A stretch of 64,000 nt of DNA, from positions 62,001 to 126,000 of the forward strand of contig JAOCPU010000006.1 of NCBI GenBank assembly GCA_035772785.1, in the 5' to 3' direction. A model generated the notes under the pieces. The model was not told where the DNA came from and did not search any database. It saw nothing but the letters and a program-made list of their open reading frames with translations. The stretch comes from Phlebiopsis flavidoalba (lineage: Eukaryota; Basidiomycota; Agaricomycetes; Polyporales; Phanerochaetaceae). The position numbers were made by a program, and so were the translations under genes. This document shows positions 13,701 to 24,177 of this stretch, in pieces (the stretch's first letter is position 1; each line of letters begins with the position of its first letter).

Positions 13701-13922
13701 TCATTATTTCCTCCACGTCACCCCCACTTGCGCACTGGCGCCGTTCAATATGTCATATGGCAATGCGGAGGCGACAGGCCTGGACAGGACCTTACAGTAT
13801 GTGTTGGTACGTAGCTTGGCCTAGTAGGCCTGATCAATAAGTCATGAGACGTAATTTAAACTCCCCCCCACCCACACACAAAGCGGGATTTCATGAATTG
13901 TGTTGTCCAGACACCATTGTAA
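10719..13922 (+). CDS. GH74 xyloglucanase with C-terminal CBM1 (copy 1)
   Basis: A secreted endo-beta-glucanase of glycoside hydrolase family 74, known to cut xyloglucan. The start MRWLTLLSAFTVSSVSFVNA is a signal peptide ending near Ala20. The mature part opens with YTWKNVKIGGGGGFIPG and LAYARTDIGGAYKLNSDD, whose DIGG motif holds a catalytic aspartate in this family. Further GH74 propeller landmarks are GVDAIATDPVDPTRLYL, NSWDPNNGQIL, GNMPGRGMGE, SNLFMSNDAGSTW, GDIWG and, near the end, VYVGTNGRG-like residues. A Ser/Thr-rich linker (about 13560-13720) leads to a CBM1-like segment (QYG-QCGG-GWTGPY pattern near 13745-13800), which would bind crystalline cellulose. At least a dozen indels break the frame, and the 3' end is uncertain because the last CBM1 cysteines are scrambled. 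It pairs tail to tail with the copy at 14830-18386. Confidence 0.88.
11031..11093 (+). other. Intron shared with the GH74 paralogue
   Basis: This 63-nt GT-AG intron follows the codons for PTRLYL. The matching intron in the minus copy (17996-18065) is the same sequence apart from small indels, although introns normally diverge faster than exons. It is the best local evidence that the duplication, or a gene-conversion tract, is recent. Confidence 0.7.
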
Positions 13923-14829
13923 GTTACCTTCGATATCAATCATACGCATCTCATGAGTACTATGCAAAAGCTGATTTATCGTTACCCGCCTCGTACATAC
14001 CCACGCGTGTGTAACAGACTACTCGCACATGTCGTTTGGTCAAAGAATAAATGTATGCCAGACCTCATCTGTTTCGAGGCGTGCGGCCCCCTATTTTCGT
14101 GCCGTTTGCAAAATTCTTGTTGTATATCTGCTTTCGTCGTCAAAAGATCTCCAAGTTTCCTTCTGCAACGGGGTCTCTTTGAGCAGTCTGTGTACGGACT
14201 TCAAACTTCCGATCTGAAATTTAAATCCTTCCGAGGTCACTTACTAGGTACCTTTAATCTTCCACCATTCCACGTTATAGAATCTATCAAGCTTTTGACC
14301 GAGATCGGTCGCATTGATAACCGAGGTATCTGTCGGCATGATGATACTCCTTTGGATTGAGGACGGTTTATAATCCCGAATCCCCCGGTCGGCTGACGGG
14401 GGACTCGCAGACAAACATGTGCCAGTACAGTACGTGGTACGACACAAACGTTTCGTTTTATTTGTACGGATCGTTTATAGGGTACAAAGAGGCTGATCCG
14501 CCATTGAACGGGCTGTTTGGTATCTGTCTGCCGTGGTATTCGCCCAAGCACACTCAAGAAGCATACTCGCGCGCGGCAATTCATGAGGAGCATTGTATCA
14601 GTGAACTTATTTGGGCATCATTTTATTTATTCATCAAAGGACAAATCCACAGTTCCCCTAGAGCCATATACCCAGCCGAGAATCTATTTTCTTTAACTCC
14701 TCCAAACATTTGCACTCCTACGAGGGGATACATTGAGAATAAATCTAGTGGACCGTGTCAGCCCGATAGGTTAGAGAAAATAAATATTTTCAGCTTAAAG
14801 GAGTTTTGGGCCAACACAGCTATAGCCAG
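13923..14829. other. Intergenic region between the convergent GH74 genes
   Basis: About 900 bases between the two 3' ends, more AT-rich than the genes. It should hold both terminators and polyadenylation regions. A 222-codon open frame starting at 14357 on the plus strand runs antisense into the 3' end of the second GH74 gene. It shows no known motif, and I do not call it a gene. Confidence 0.4.
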
Positions 14830-17800
14830 CTATGATAGAATTGGATCCATAGTTGTGAGATCCATGACAGTAACACTAAGACCAATCGTTACGCGGCGCC
14901 CGGGACACACGTCCCGTTGGGGGGCCGGTCAACACCCTATAATCACCCACACACTGGCCGTATGCAGATTGCGCAATGGTGCAGTTAACAGTTTTTTTCT
15001 GTGTGTTACACGGCGAATGGTATAGGTGCGGAAGACGTACTCGAGACAGTGCTCGTGGAATGGTGAGCTGGAGGATTGAAGAAGCTGAAGTCGAGTGCGA
15101 GCTTTTTGCTTGATGAGGCTGATGTGCTGCTGGAGGACGAGACGGTGCTAGAAGTGGCAGTACTTGGTGGTGTGGCACCTGCGGTGTCCCCGTAGGAAGA
15201 TCTTTGCCACGGCCATTGGTTCCAATGTAAACTCTGCGACTTCGTGAGACTACAAATATATGACTGTCAACGGACCACTGACCTGCCGTAAATACGGGGG
15301 TCACCACAGATTTACGTTCGCGCTTGCTGATCCTCAAAAACCCAAATGAGCAGCGTCCCGTTGATCTGGACCCAGTTGGTGCCTTGGTCGTCACTCCTGA
15401 AGTAGCCCACGCCCACCGATATTCGCCACAGCGAAAAGAGCAGGATAACCACCCGCCTTAGCTGGTTGCAGCCCAGAGAAATCGACCAGGCCTGGGACAC
15501 CCCGGAGATTGCGGAGAGAAAGTAGGGTCCCGTTGTTGGTAGAGTGGGTAAACAGACCTTTGTCAGTGGGAGGGACCCCAGACATCACCAGTGACGCCAG
15601 GATTAACGATGACAGTCGACACAGAGGACGAAGAGCCCAGTTTCGGTGGGGGGATTGTGGCGGCAAAAACGTCTTGCCACCATTGGTTGGTGGATAGATA
15701 GAACGAAGAAGCCGGTCTGCCAGAGCGTAGAAGATCGAGTTAACTTTCTTGTCAGAGGCGATCGCAGCACCGGAAGGCAGTGAAGAGACAGCGGTAAAAC
15801 GCGTTTCGTGTATTGCGAGACCTGAACGCGGTGTTGGAGGAGCTCCACAGCATCGGTGTCATCCGTTCTGCCGAGATAGTTATTTCCTACGGATTTCCCC
15901 CCCGGACACACCGTCTGGAGAACCGGGTAATCCAGATTCCTATGCGAGAAATGAGTTTATTTTCGAAAAGATAGACGAACGGTATTGGTTTACCATGTGT
16001 TGCCGGAGCTTATCTGAGACTGATTGCAACCTGCTTTTACCGTCTGATGGCATCGCCGTTCCCGGACTCGAGTGCGAACAATCATGGTCGGTTTGTTGCC
16101 AGCATAGTCTAGGCCCCAGTAATAGTGCTCGAAGTTTGCGTCGGCGAAGGACGAGGCTGGAGCTTTTGTCGAGATTGGTGTGCACAAATCCTGCATCAGT
16201 AATGACTCAGACAACGTCACGCAAAGTTTAAAAAAGGGCCAAAGACATACCCACACATGTCTCCTCAACCCCGCTAAATCAACGAAGGACCGGTAGGGAG
16301 GAGATATCAGGGTTTGAACGGATGTTTCCTCAATACCATCGGCAAGCGACTTCAGTGTGATCCATTACGGCTAGTGTCCACTTGAAGAAGATACATGACC
16401 ACATACATAGCATGGTAGCACCACCGGTGCCGTACAGCCATTGGTTGGAGTCAAAAGGATCAATAGCGAGAGCCTCCATCATCCATCCGATTTGGGTTAC
16501 GTATGCTGCTAGCCGTGCCTTCGGGCCCAAGCCCATGGAGTGCCAAAAAAAAGCGAGTCATCATAGGTTGTAGTATCTGTTCATGGTCGGATAAGAAGCC
16601 CAGTCCCCACAGCCGAGTCCACGTTCTGTCCACCATCGGGTCGTGCGGAGTGCGAAAAGCGTTTTGCCATCGGGCCAAACCAGCATTGAGGGCCGCGACC
16701 TATGACCGTTCCAGGGTTTTTCTTTGTTTGGTTTCTGCAGGTCAACCGCGGAGAAACCACTGTGACGCATCATGAGCTGAGTCTCTGTGTCGCTGCATGA
16801 AAGGCATACCGAAGCCAAAGTACAGGTCACCACCAGAACAGCATGCCCCCCGGGCGTCACATTTGACATGGTACTCCAGAGGTGATGTTATATTTGTAGA
16901 ACACAGCACCCTAGACAGAAATTGCTGTGAGCTTCTCATTGTCAGCGGAGGGTATGTATATAGAGGCCGACAACCAGTGTGTCCATCAGTGTAAGGGCCA
17001 CTTCTCCCCTCTGGCCCATAGGATAAATGTAGACAATATACATGGGAATGTTCTGTTTGGAGCAGACGAAAGAAAGGTAAAGAAGGGGCAAGAAAGGAAC
17101 AAATAACCCTATGTTGGAGGCAATCATAGCCCATGACGAGTTAAGGTTTTTCCGGGGAGATGTAGACACGGTCCTAAGAAAGATTATAGGTCTGTTGATA
17201 TATGTACTTTTTGGCTAATGGCTAGCGACGAGAGCATCGCATATACTCACGCAAGTTGATCCAGCATCGGTTAGATTTCCATGAACAAATTTGCTCAGAC
17301 CCATTTTCGTTGTTGTCTGGTGCCTACTCAACCGCACAAAGATGCGCGGATGTTGACTGGCCTTCCCAGACCTCGACAGTCCTACGTCTCCCCGAAGTAG
17401 AGTCGACGACGTCACAAATAGCAACACCAGTTGCTTGTCGCTGTTTGTATCCACGACCTACAGTAGTCCTGTAGTTCGGATCGTGGAGGACATATGTGCC
17501 TACTATAGAGCAGCAGTCTTCAGTTTCTGCCGGCATATGGTCGCACTTAGTGCTGGGGACGACGCGCATATACCGCAACCCAACGTTGGGGAGACCAGAC
17601 ACTATTAAGCCCATGTTTTGCAACACATAGTCTTGTGCTCTTGCCACACAGTTCCGTTGCCGCTTACGCCGCACCAAAGGAAACAAGATGTTTGTTTGAT
17701 GGGGGGGGGGTTTCGGTAACTCGAACAGCGTGAGGCAGCTGATCAAGAGGGAACGTTGTCTCCAGTGATATCCCCTCGGTGCCATTGACATCCAAAATAA

Positions 17801-18386
17801 AATCATCAAAAGTCAATGGGCATACGAGACAGGACCGTGCATACCTAAACTCGCCCATATGACCCCTACCACAGCATATTGCCTCCGACCTTGAACGGCA
17901 AGGCTGAGAAGGAGTGAAGGTCTTTCCCTGGTCAGAATAGATATCAAGATTTGACCATTATTCGGGTCCCAAGAATTGGTGTACCATTCCCGTTGCTGGG
18001 CATCAGGGTTATGAGCATAAATCGGCAAAAGACTATGCAGAAGAAAGGCTGAAGAGACAACGTACCAGGTACAGACGAGTGGGATCTAACGGGTCTGTCG
18101 CAATAGCGTCGACGCCCTCAATAGTTCCACCCTCGAATCGTCTGCAAAGGTCCGATTAAGCGGTGTCCATTGTGTCCGTCCGAATTGAGCTTGTAGGCAC
18201 CAACCGATATCGGTGCGAGCGTACGCAAGACCTTTCTGATAGAGGGTTGAAGACGTATGCCTGGGATGAAGCCGCCCACAGCCACCGATCTTAACGTTCT
18301 TCCATGTATAGACCTGTGAGCTCCCCTGCATTGGCGAACTGCACAGTCGAGACCGAGAGCGCCGCCAAAGAGACGATCCAACGCAT
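14830..18386 (-). CDS. GH74 xyloglucanase with C-terminal CBM1 (copy 2)
   Basis: Paralogue of the plus-strand GH74 gene in inverted orientation. The start MRWIVSLAALSVSTVQFANA is again a signal peptide, differing from copy 1 at many residues, while the downstream part is nearly superimposable: YTWKNVKIGG, LAYARTDIG and AYKLNSD, NSWDPNNGQILIS, the DPN and DKQ region, WSISLGCNQLRR-like, VGYFRSDDQGTNWVQINGT and VYIGTNGRGKD. The Ser/Thr linker (about 15000-15180) is followed by a CBM1-like segment with AYGQC and GPPTGTCVPG, so the cellulose-binding module is kept. Indels are denser than in copy 1, and a run of ten G (plus strand, 17701-17710) interrupts the region for PNSNNILFFG. Intron 2 is longer than in copy 1. 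A true pseudogene cannot be excluded, but EF-1alpha nearby shows the same error type. The exact stop is uncertain. Confidence 0.82.
17996..18065 (-). other. Intron of GH74 copy 2 matching copy 1
   Basis: A 70-nt GT-AG intron located after the codons for PTRLYL. It shares GTACGTTGTCTCTTCAGCC and the 3' part ATAACCCTGATG with the intron at 11031-11093. Length differs by small insertions only. Confidence 0.65.
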
Positions 18387-18424
18387 GGCGAGAAGTGATG
18401 TCGACAAGGAGCTGCCTCTGTGGG

Positions 18425-18431
18425 TTTTATA
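18425..18431 (-). promoter_or_regulatory. TATA box of GH74 copy 2
   Basis: TATAAAA on the minus strand, 39 bases upstream of the ATG at 18386. The spacing resembles the TATA element of copy 1. Confidence 0.6.
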
Positions 18432-19184
18432 GCTCAACTCATCGCTGCCAAATGAACAACGTCAACAAGAAAGTAGCCGGCCCGCTTGACGTGCCTAGCC
18501 AGCAAGGAACATACGAATGGCCCTTGCTTCAGCCCGAAGATCAGGCGTGCTAAACGAAGGTACTGTCATGTTGTTTGAAAATGTGGGCAAATACTTACCG
18601 TTACAGGACAATCAAATCCCGATCGCAGCGAACAGGGCGAGGGGAGTAAAGCACGAAGTTTTTGACTAGAAGGTTTCATCCCGATGCTGAACGGCGGTTG
18701 TCATCGACACCATGACCGCGCATATGACACATTATGATCCCCTGATACGCGTGGTGGAAGTTTGAACGGCCATGCGTGTACCTGGGGGGTATGAGTCGAA
18801 GTGCAGCTTCGTGACGCGTAACCTCGCACTAGACAAACGAAGATGTTTGCTAGCAAAGGATAATTCAGGGGACTGAATGGTGATGGGATGAGTAGATTAG
18901 TAAGTATTTAGAAAACAAAATGTGTTTTATGACCGCTAAACATGCGCATCGCTAGGTGAGCTATGGAAACATCCACGACAACCCTAGAAGCGGATGTTCA
19001 CAATCCATTCAAGAATTCGACCTGCAGCAAGTGACTTAGCGCGTAGTTGGCACCACCATGCAATTTCGCGACCACAGCTAGAGCAAACTCGCAACGGAAG
19101 AATGCAATGCAGGGGCTGCGCTGAGCCTGAGTAGATAGTCTAAGGAACTAACGGAGAAATGTAGAAATGAATTACGGAGTCCGT
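18432..19184 (-). promoter_or_regulatory. Upstream region of GH74 copy 2
   Basis: About 750 bases between the GH74 promoter and the 3' end of the carrier gene, without a credible reading frame. It contains the 13-bp element shared with copy 1 and, at about 18782-18787 on the plus strand, one CTGGGG, which fits the loose SYGGRG consensus of the fungal carbon-catabolite repressor Cre1/CreA. One such hexamer is weak evidence. Confidence 0.35.
18654..18666 (-). promoter_or_regulatory. Shared GH74 upstream element, copy 2
   Basis: GTCAAAAACTTCG on the minus strand, an exact match to 10434-10446 and at nearly the same distance from the start codon (280 versus 285 bases). Confidence 0.4.
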
Positions 19185-20391
19185 TCATCGACGTTGTCCT
19201 TCTGCCATCAACTTCTTCCCGATACCCTAATGAAAGAACAGTGAGCTATGATTTTCCGATCGGCAACGTTCATACGTTACCTCAAAGCATGCAATCATAA
19301 TACCACACGCCGGAGCGATCTTGGCTATCCGCGGCATAATACCCGCGTGACAGAGCCGGCGACGCCCTCCGTCGCGACAATCTCCTTCAGGACCGAAATG
19401 ACGCCCGTCGCTTGTGACCCGGAACCAGAGCTACCAGAGCACCAGACATGAGCAGCGCCTGTGTCTTCGTGTCATTGAGCACATCGAACGGCGATGTTGC
19501 TAGTGCAGCAGTCGTCCCGCTCAAAGCGCCGCTCACGAAGGCAACGTGTGGGCCCTCGTGACCGGCTTTATTGAGCGATCGTTTAGACATTTCGTAGCCT
19601 GCCCCAATATAGTCCGCTGAAAGGCACGTCTCGGCATAGTGTGGCCCCAAGACCTCTCCATAGATGTAGACTCCCGTGTGCCTTGGTGAGGGCAACTTAT
19701 TGAAGAGAGAGTTTGATCGGAGAGTATGTGGTGTGCCAGGTGATGTTGGCGTGCTTTGGAGGTTTGTTCGGATAAGCTCGAGGGAGAGAAGCAATCGACG
19801 TGATGAGTGTACGAGCCGTGATACCCGCCGTAAGGGGCACAAGAGGTGCTGGTAGGAGTGGAGGTAGTGTCTGGTTCAGGAGATGATCATATGTGAGCAT
19901 ATAACACGTTGACGAGGGGGACGCTGATGACTCTACAATTCAATGAGCATGAGAGCTCGATCACAATGACCCACCGAGTACTCACAATGTTGTTCCCGCT
20001 CCCTTCCACAAGCCTGGGACGCCTTCCACGCGCCAGACGTGCCGAATAGCATCGAAGAACCCGTTCACACGTTCCGTCCGGAACATGCCATGGTCCCATA
20101 CGCAGACAACCTCTCCCTCGAAGGAGCGCATAGCGACTGTCGACAATCCGCCGTACGCAGGGGTGTGTTCGCAGGCTGACAGCATACGTTTTGGTGGTGG
20201 CTGAGAGAGTGAGGATGAGGGTCGTAGGGGTTGGGTCTGTAGGCGCGTCTTCACGACGTCAAATGGTGTCACTAATGTTTCCGGTCACTTTGAACGTCGG
20301 ACGAGGTGGTTATGGTGGTGGACTCACTTGTCAAAGCCGTTACGGTCGAGCCGGTCGCAGCCGCAATGAGCTTTGCGCGCTGAGGTTCCAT
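19185..20391 (-). CDS. MTM1: Mitochondrial carrier, Mtm1/SLC25A39-like
   Basis: A three-repeat mitochondrial carrier of the inner membrane. It begins MEPQRAKLIAAATGSTVTAL, then, after an intron, TPFDVVKTRLQTQP (carrier signature 1), a long loop, and GLWKGAGTTL. The second repeat has AGITARTLI and a SPLELIRTNLQSTP signature. The third has GPHVAFVSGALSGTTAALAT followed by SPFDVL with a K/R-rich end. The C-terminus is IAPACGIMIACFEG, an intron of about 59 nt, and GIGKKLMAEGQRR with the stop at 19185-19187. The second signature with Glu and an Ile-Arg pair is typical of the Mtm1/SLC25A39/40 branch. Yeast Mtm1 has been linked to manganese loading of Sod2 and iron-sulphur metabolism, and the mammalian relatives to mitochondrial glutathione import. 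Several single-base frame breaks are present. Subfamily assignment is from sequence pattern only. Confidence 0.8.
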
Positions 20392-20824
20392 GATAGCAAT
20401 AATTTATAATCCTGATTATTTTCTCTAGTGTCGTTATTAGTGTTATCCGGCGGCCAAGAGAGAAACGAGGGAGAGGGGACGTGAGGGTTGAGGAAGGAGC
20501 GGTGGGGGAGTCAAGGGGCCGCTTGAGGACCTGCCGAAGCTTTTCGTGGCGTCACATTCCTCTCGGACCTCTGCTGCCGTCTTATCAGATAATGAGATTC
20601 TACTCACGTGACCTATCAATCTGGGCGATAATAGCCCGCGTGCGTCGCCCGACTGCACCGATCGCAGGTTGCGCAGGGCCAGCCCTCCTACGAATTGTGG
20701 TCAGCAATGTGTCACCATTCCGAATTGCCAGATCGCTGTCGCGTTCAGTCGTTAATTGCGGACGACGCGTCGACCAAGCCAGGGTATTCCAGAAAGTATG
20801 CTAGGACAAGAACTACCTAAACAT
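20392..20824 (-). promoter_or_regulatory. Upstream region of the carrier gene
   Basis: Immediately upstream of the carrier ATG the minus strand is pyrimidine-rich (20440-20530), with repeated CCCCT/CTCC runs, as in many basidiomycete core promoters. No TATA box stands out. Confidence 0.35.
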
Positions 20825-23800
20825 TCACTTGCAAATCTGTCGGACGCGATGCAATATGGGCATTGGGTTACGTTTAAGCTTGGGCAACTGAACGGGGCCT
20901 ACACCTATGCCTGTTCCATCAACTCGCCTCGCTATCGCATCGAACTCTAGACCCAACGCCTTAGGAAACCCCGTTCTTTTCCTCTCGATCTTCCCTATCG
21001 CGCGCCACTTCGTCTGCTTCGTCGTTGTACGATAATCCTCCGTGGTGTTCGGAGTGGCTGTTCCGCTGATAGCATTCATTTGGACGGCATGTACTGGGCA
21101 TCGCAATCCTGACGACCAAGTCGAGTCGTCCGTGCTGGTCACCGTAGAGCTTGGCATGTCGGGTGTTTGAGCAAAACTCATAGTGTCGATGACTAGGTTC
21201 GGATCGTATTCGGCACATCCCATAGGCGAACCAGAGCGCTGTAGCTGCATTCGACGGAGGTGCTCTCGTCTTGGCTTTTGTTTCGACTGCATCCCCCTAA
21301 GACGTGTCACTCTGTTCAACCCCATCCCCACCCATGTTCAGCGTTGCGTCGCGGAGCCGCAATATGCCATGGGCACCGTCTCCAGAGCCCCCGGCCTGAA
21401 AGCTTTTGTGTCTTCAATCCGCGACGCGAGAGGGAGAATCTGCTCGACCGCCTTTTGGGACGGGCCCTTCATATATGTTGTGACACTTCAGCCGTGTGAC
21501 GGATTCCCGACGCGCTCGAAAGATCGAAGCAGCGCTCTGTTCGACGCGAGCGTGAGGCAGGAGCGTCCCGCCTCTGCTGATTCAAAATAGAGCCGTTTGT
21601 TAGCCTCAGAGATGTCGACTACCAGCGATGAAGTCATCGGTGGCCATGCGTGTCCTAGTCGGTCCTTCGCGCGCATCAACAACAGTCAACACGTCCTTGT
21701 GACCTTGCTCGACACTATGAGTCCCCAGTACTAGTGGGGCTCCAGAAGGCGTTCCTTCATTCATATTCTGTGAGACCGCCGCGACTCATCCGACTCCCTG
21801 AGTCGCTGTAGACGGGCAAAGGAGGGTGCGGCAAGACAGAGTGTGCCGCAGAACGTCCATGTGCGACTTATTGAAGGCAGATGAGAACGAGAACCGTCGG
21901 GATTTCTTCTCCTCGCTAGACGAGCCCTTTGTGGGAGGTGAAGTCAGTGTCCTACATTTGTAGCTGGATGGAGGAAGCGCGACTTTGGCGTTGGTGTCGG
22001 GCCGTTTACGGGATGACGAAGCTAGTCTAGAATTGGAGTAGGGACGGCGTCATAGTCGGGCTTTGTTTAGAGATCCAGCTCCCAGAACCAGCGGGAAAGA
22101 AGTCTGTTGACCAGAGGGAGCCTCCCGAGAGCATACAGACAGTCCTGGATCCATGGCTAAGAATGAAGTGGGGCGCAGAGGAGCAGGACGCGACACTTTC
22201 TGGACAGTAGCGTACGGCATAGATTTCCGACGCTCTCCTCGAGAAACTTTGCGTGCAGAGTCCGATCCGTCAAGCTGCCGTTCTGGCCTACGTTGCGCCG
22301 CGGGGTTGGGAATAGGATGCTCCTTGAAACCGGATCAGTGTATTGGAAGTAAGTCAAACGCAGTACTCACTGAGGTGTATTCAACGCGGTCACAGCGGTG
22401 GTAGTCGTTACGCCAATGTCCGGAGCGAATGCTTCATGCTTAGCCTTGAAGTTGAAAACGTTCTTGAGTCTTTGTCCCAGCAATTTGACGTTCCAGAATC
22501 TGCCCGCTTTGCTCATTCACCTGACCGGTATGCGGTTCCATCGATCCGCCTTGACTGTTGTAGAGATGATGGTTTTCTTGCGATGAACTCTGATCTTCGG
22601 GTATTGTTGCGGTGGGCGTTTGCTGTTGAGAAAGGCTCTTGAGAAATTCTTCGAGCGTCGCGAAAGCCGAGCCGTACGGTTGAGGGAAAGACTCGACGAA
22701 GGTGATGACCGCATATATGCGCGTGACCCACTAGGTCTAACAAAAGAGAACGATCCATCGCGGTGGCGGCAGAGGTCTGTATCACCCGCTGGACTCGAAG
22801 AAGTCGGTATAGATCCATGGAATCGGCGCCAGCAATAGTTTGTTGCAGACATTCCAAGGCGTCCATCTCAGCTGCGTTCGGCACGGCGCGCTGTGCAGAG
22901 TCCGCATTCTCTCGAGGAGCAGGCCCGCCGATAGATGTCTGGAGTGCTGTCGTCGTCCGAAGGCAAGACGGGGGAATCCATTACCAGCCCCCTTCGCCGA
23001 TGCGGGCGGTGCCTCAGGCAAGAATGGGCCCATCATGATCCTTACGGTCGTCGGGGCATTGGATAAAAAGCTTTGTGCGAACCTGACGAGGGGGGGATGA
23101 CAGGAGTTCGATCGGTTGGCAGAGTCGGAGAGGAGAGCGATGGCGTATCAGTGTGAGAGACTCGCTCTGTTGTTGAAAAGTAAGATGCAACGGATTCTGG
23201 AGAAAACGAAAGTGTGATATGCATGGGTAACGTCAAGGGGATGTACGGTGCGGGCGGCGCAGTGTGAGCGAGGCGAGCGGGCGTCCAGTAAGACATATGA
23301 TTCAAAATCACTGTTTTCTTCAAGACTCCAGGTCTAACGCGTTCCATCTTCTACTTTTATGCCCGAGCCGACTTGAGAGGGCCAAACAGGACCAGGCTTC
23401 ACAGGAATTGAATGGTATGTTGAAGGCGAGAGCGTTGTGGGCGTAGCTAACGCGGACGATGCAGTGTTACTCTGGAGCAACAGTGGACATAACCATTTGA
23501 ACAAGAATAGATGACACAGATCCACTCACTGTATCGTGGGTAAGGGTGGAGGCCATTTGACACGTGCTCGGTGCCATCCCTGCGGGATGAGCGAGGGGCT
23601 TGACCTGTGAGAATAGTGCTGGGAGAGACGTCTATGGAAGTCTGTAACATGGTCAAGATTCGCAAGCTGAGCCGCCCCAGGTCCGCGAGTACATGTTTTG
23701 GTGAGGGCGACGATCCATGTGCGTTGGCAGCTCTTGTGTAATGGCGACCTCCTGCGTGGAAGAATTCGGCCAGGCTCCAGGGGAAAAAATGGGGTGGAAG

Positions 23801-24050
23801 TCTTGCGGGTCAGGATGCCGCCAGCGGGGGAGGAGAGAGGACATGGTGTTCAGAGAAAGAATCGCGAGAAACGAGGGGACGTCCTGGATCCAGTACAGCG
23901 CTTCGAAGACCCACGAACAAAGTGCGAAGGAAGGCAACTGCCTTTTCGAGGCGTCACCATACCAAGGCACCACGAAATTCTGCGTAGTGGAACGTTCAGG
24001 GTATAATCTTTATGATTCCATTCCTTCACGACGGATAGACAACACTGCAC
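20825..24050 (-). CDS. Unidentified Ser/Pro-rich protein, possible WW domain near the N-terminus
   Basis: A series of minus-strand open segments with S/T/P/R-rich composition fills the space between the aspartate aminotransferase and the carrier gene. One possible start is MSSLLPRWRHPDPQ near 23880. Around 23530-23600 the residues PQGW, TEHVSNG and PYP, and after an apparent intron STYHSIP, resemble a WW domain (two Trp/aromatic anchors and a Pro). The last downstream segment ends HRVRQICK at 20825. The frame changes often, so exon structure, start and end are all uncertain. This could be one large gene or two. I do not recognise an orthologue. Confidence 0.35.
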
Positions 24051-24177
24051 AATGGGATGTTACATGAGCACTATCGTCACCATTTTAAACAACGAAGATT
24101 CTAGAAGTCTAGAAGCGGGCATCTAGCGACTCTATACCCCATCTAGTGTATACTGGATAGCATGCAAGACGCAGATC

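Noticed and set aside
14357..15025. 222-codon plus-strand open frame between the GH74 genes
   Set aside because: It runs antisense into the GH74 copy 2 linker and CBM1 region, has no recognisable domain, and needs no explanation beyond chance in AT-richer DNA plus an open antisense frame.
10719..18386. Calling the GH74 genes pseudogenes because of frameshifts
   Set aside because: EF-1alpha and eL32 in the same window carry the same kind of single-base insertions, so frame breaks are not evidence of loss here.
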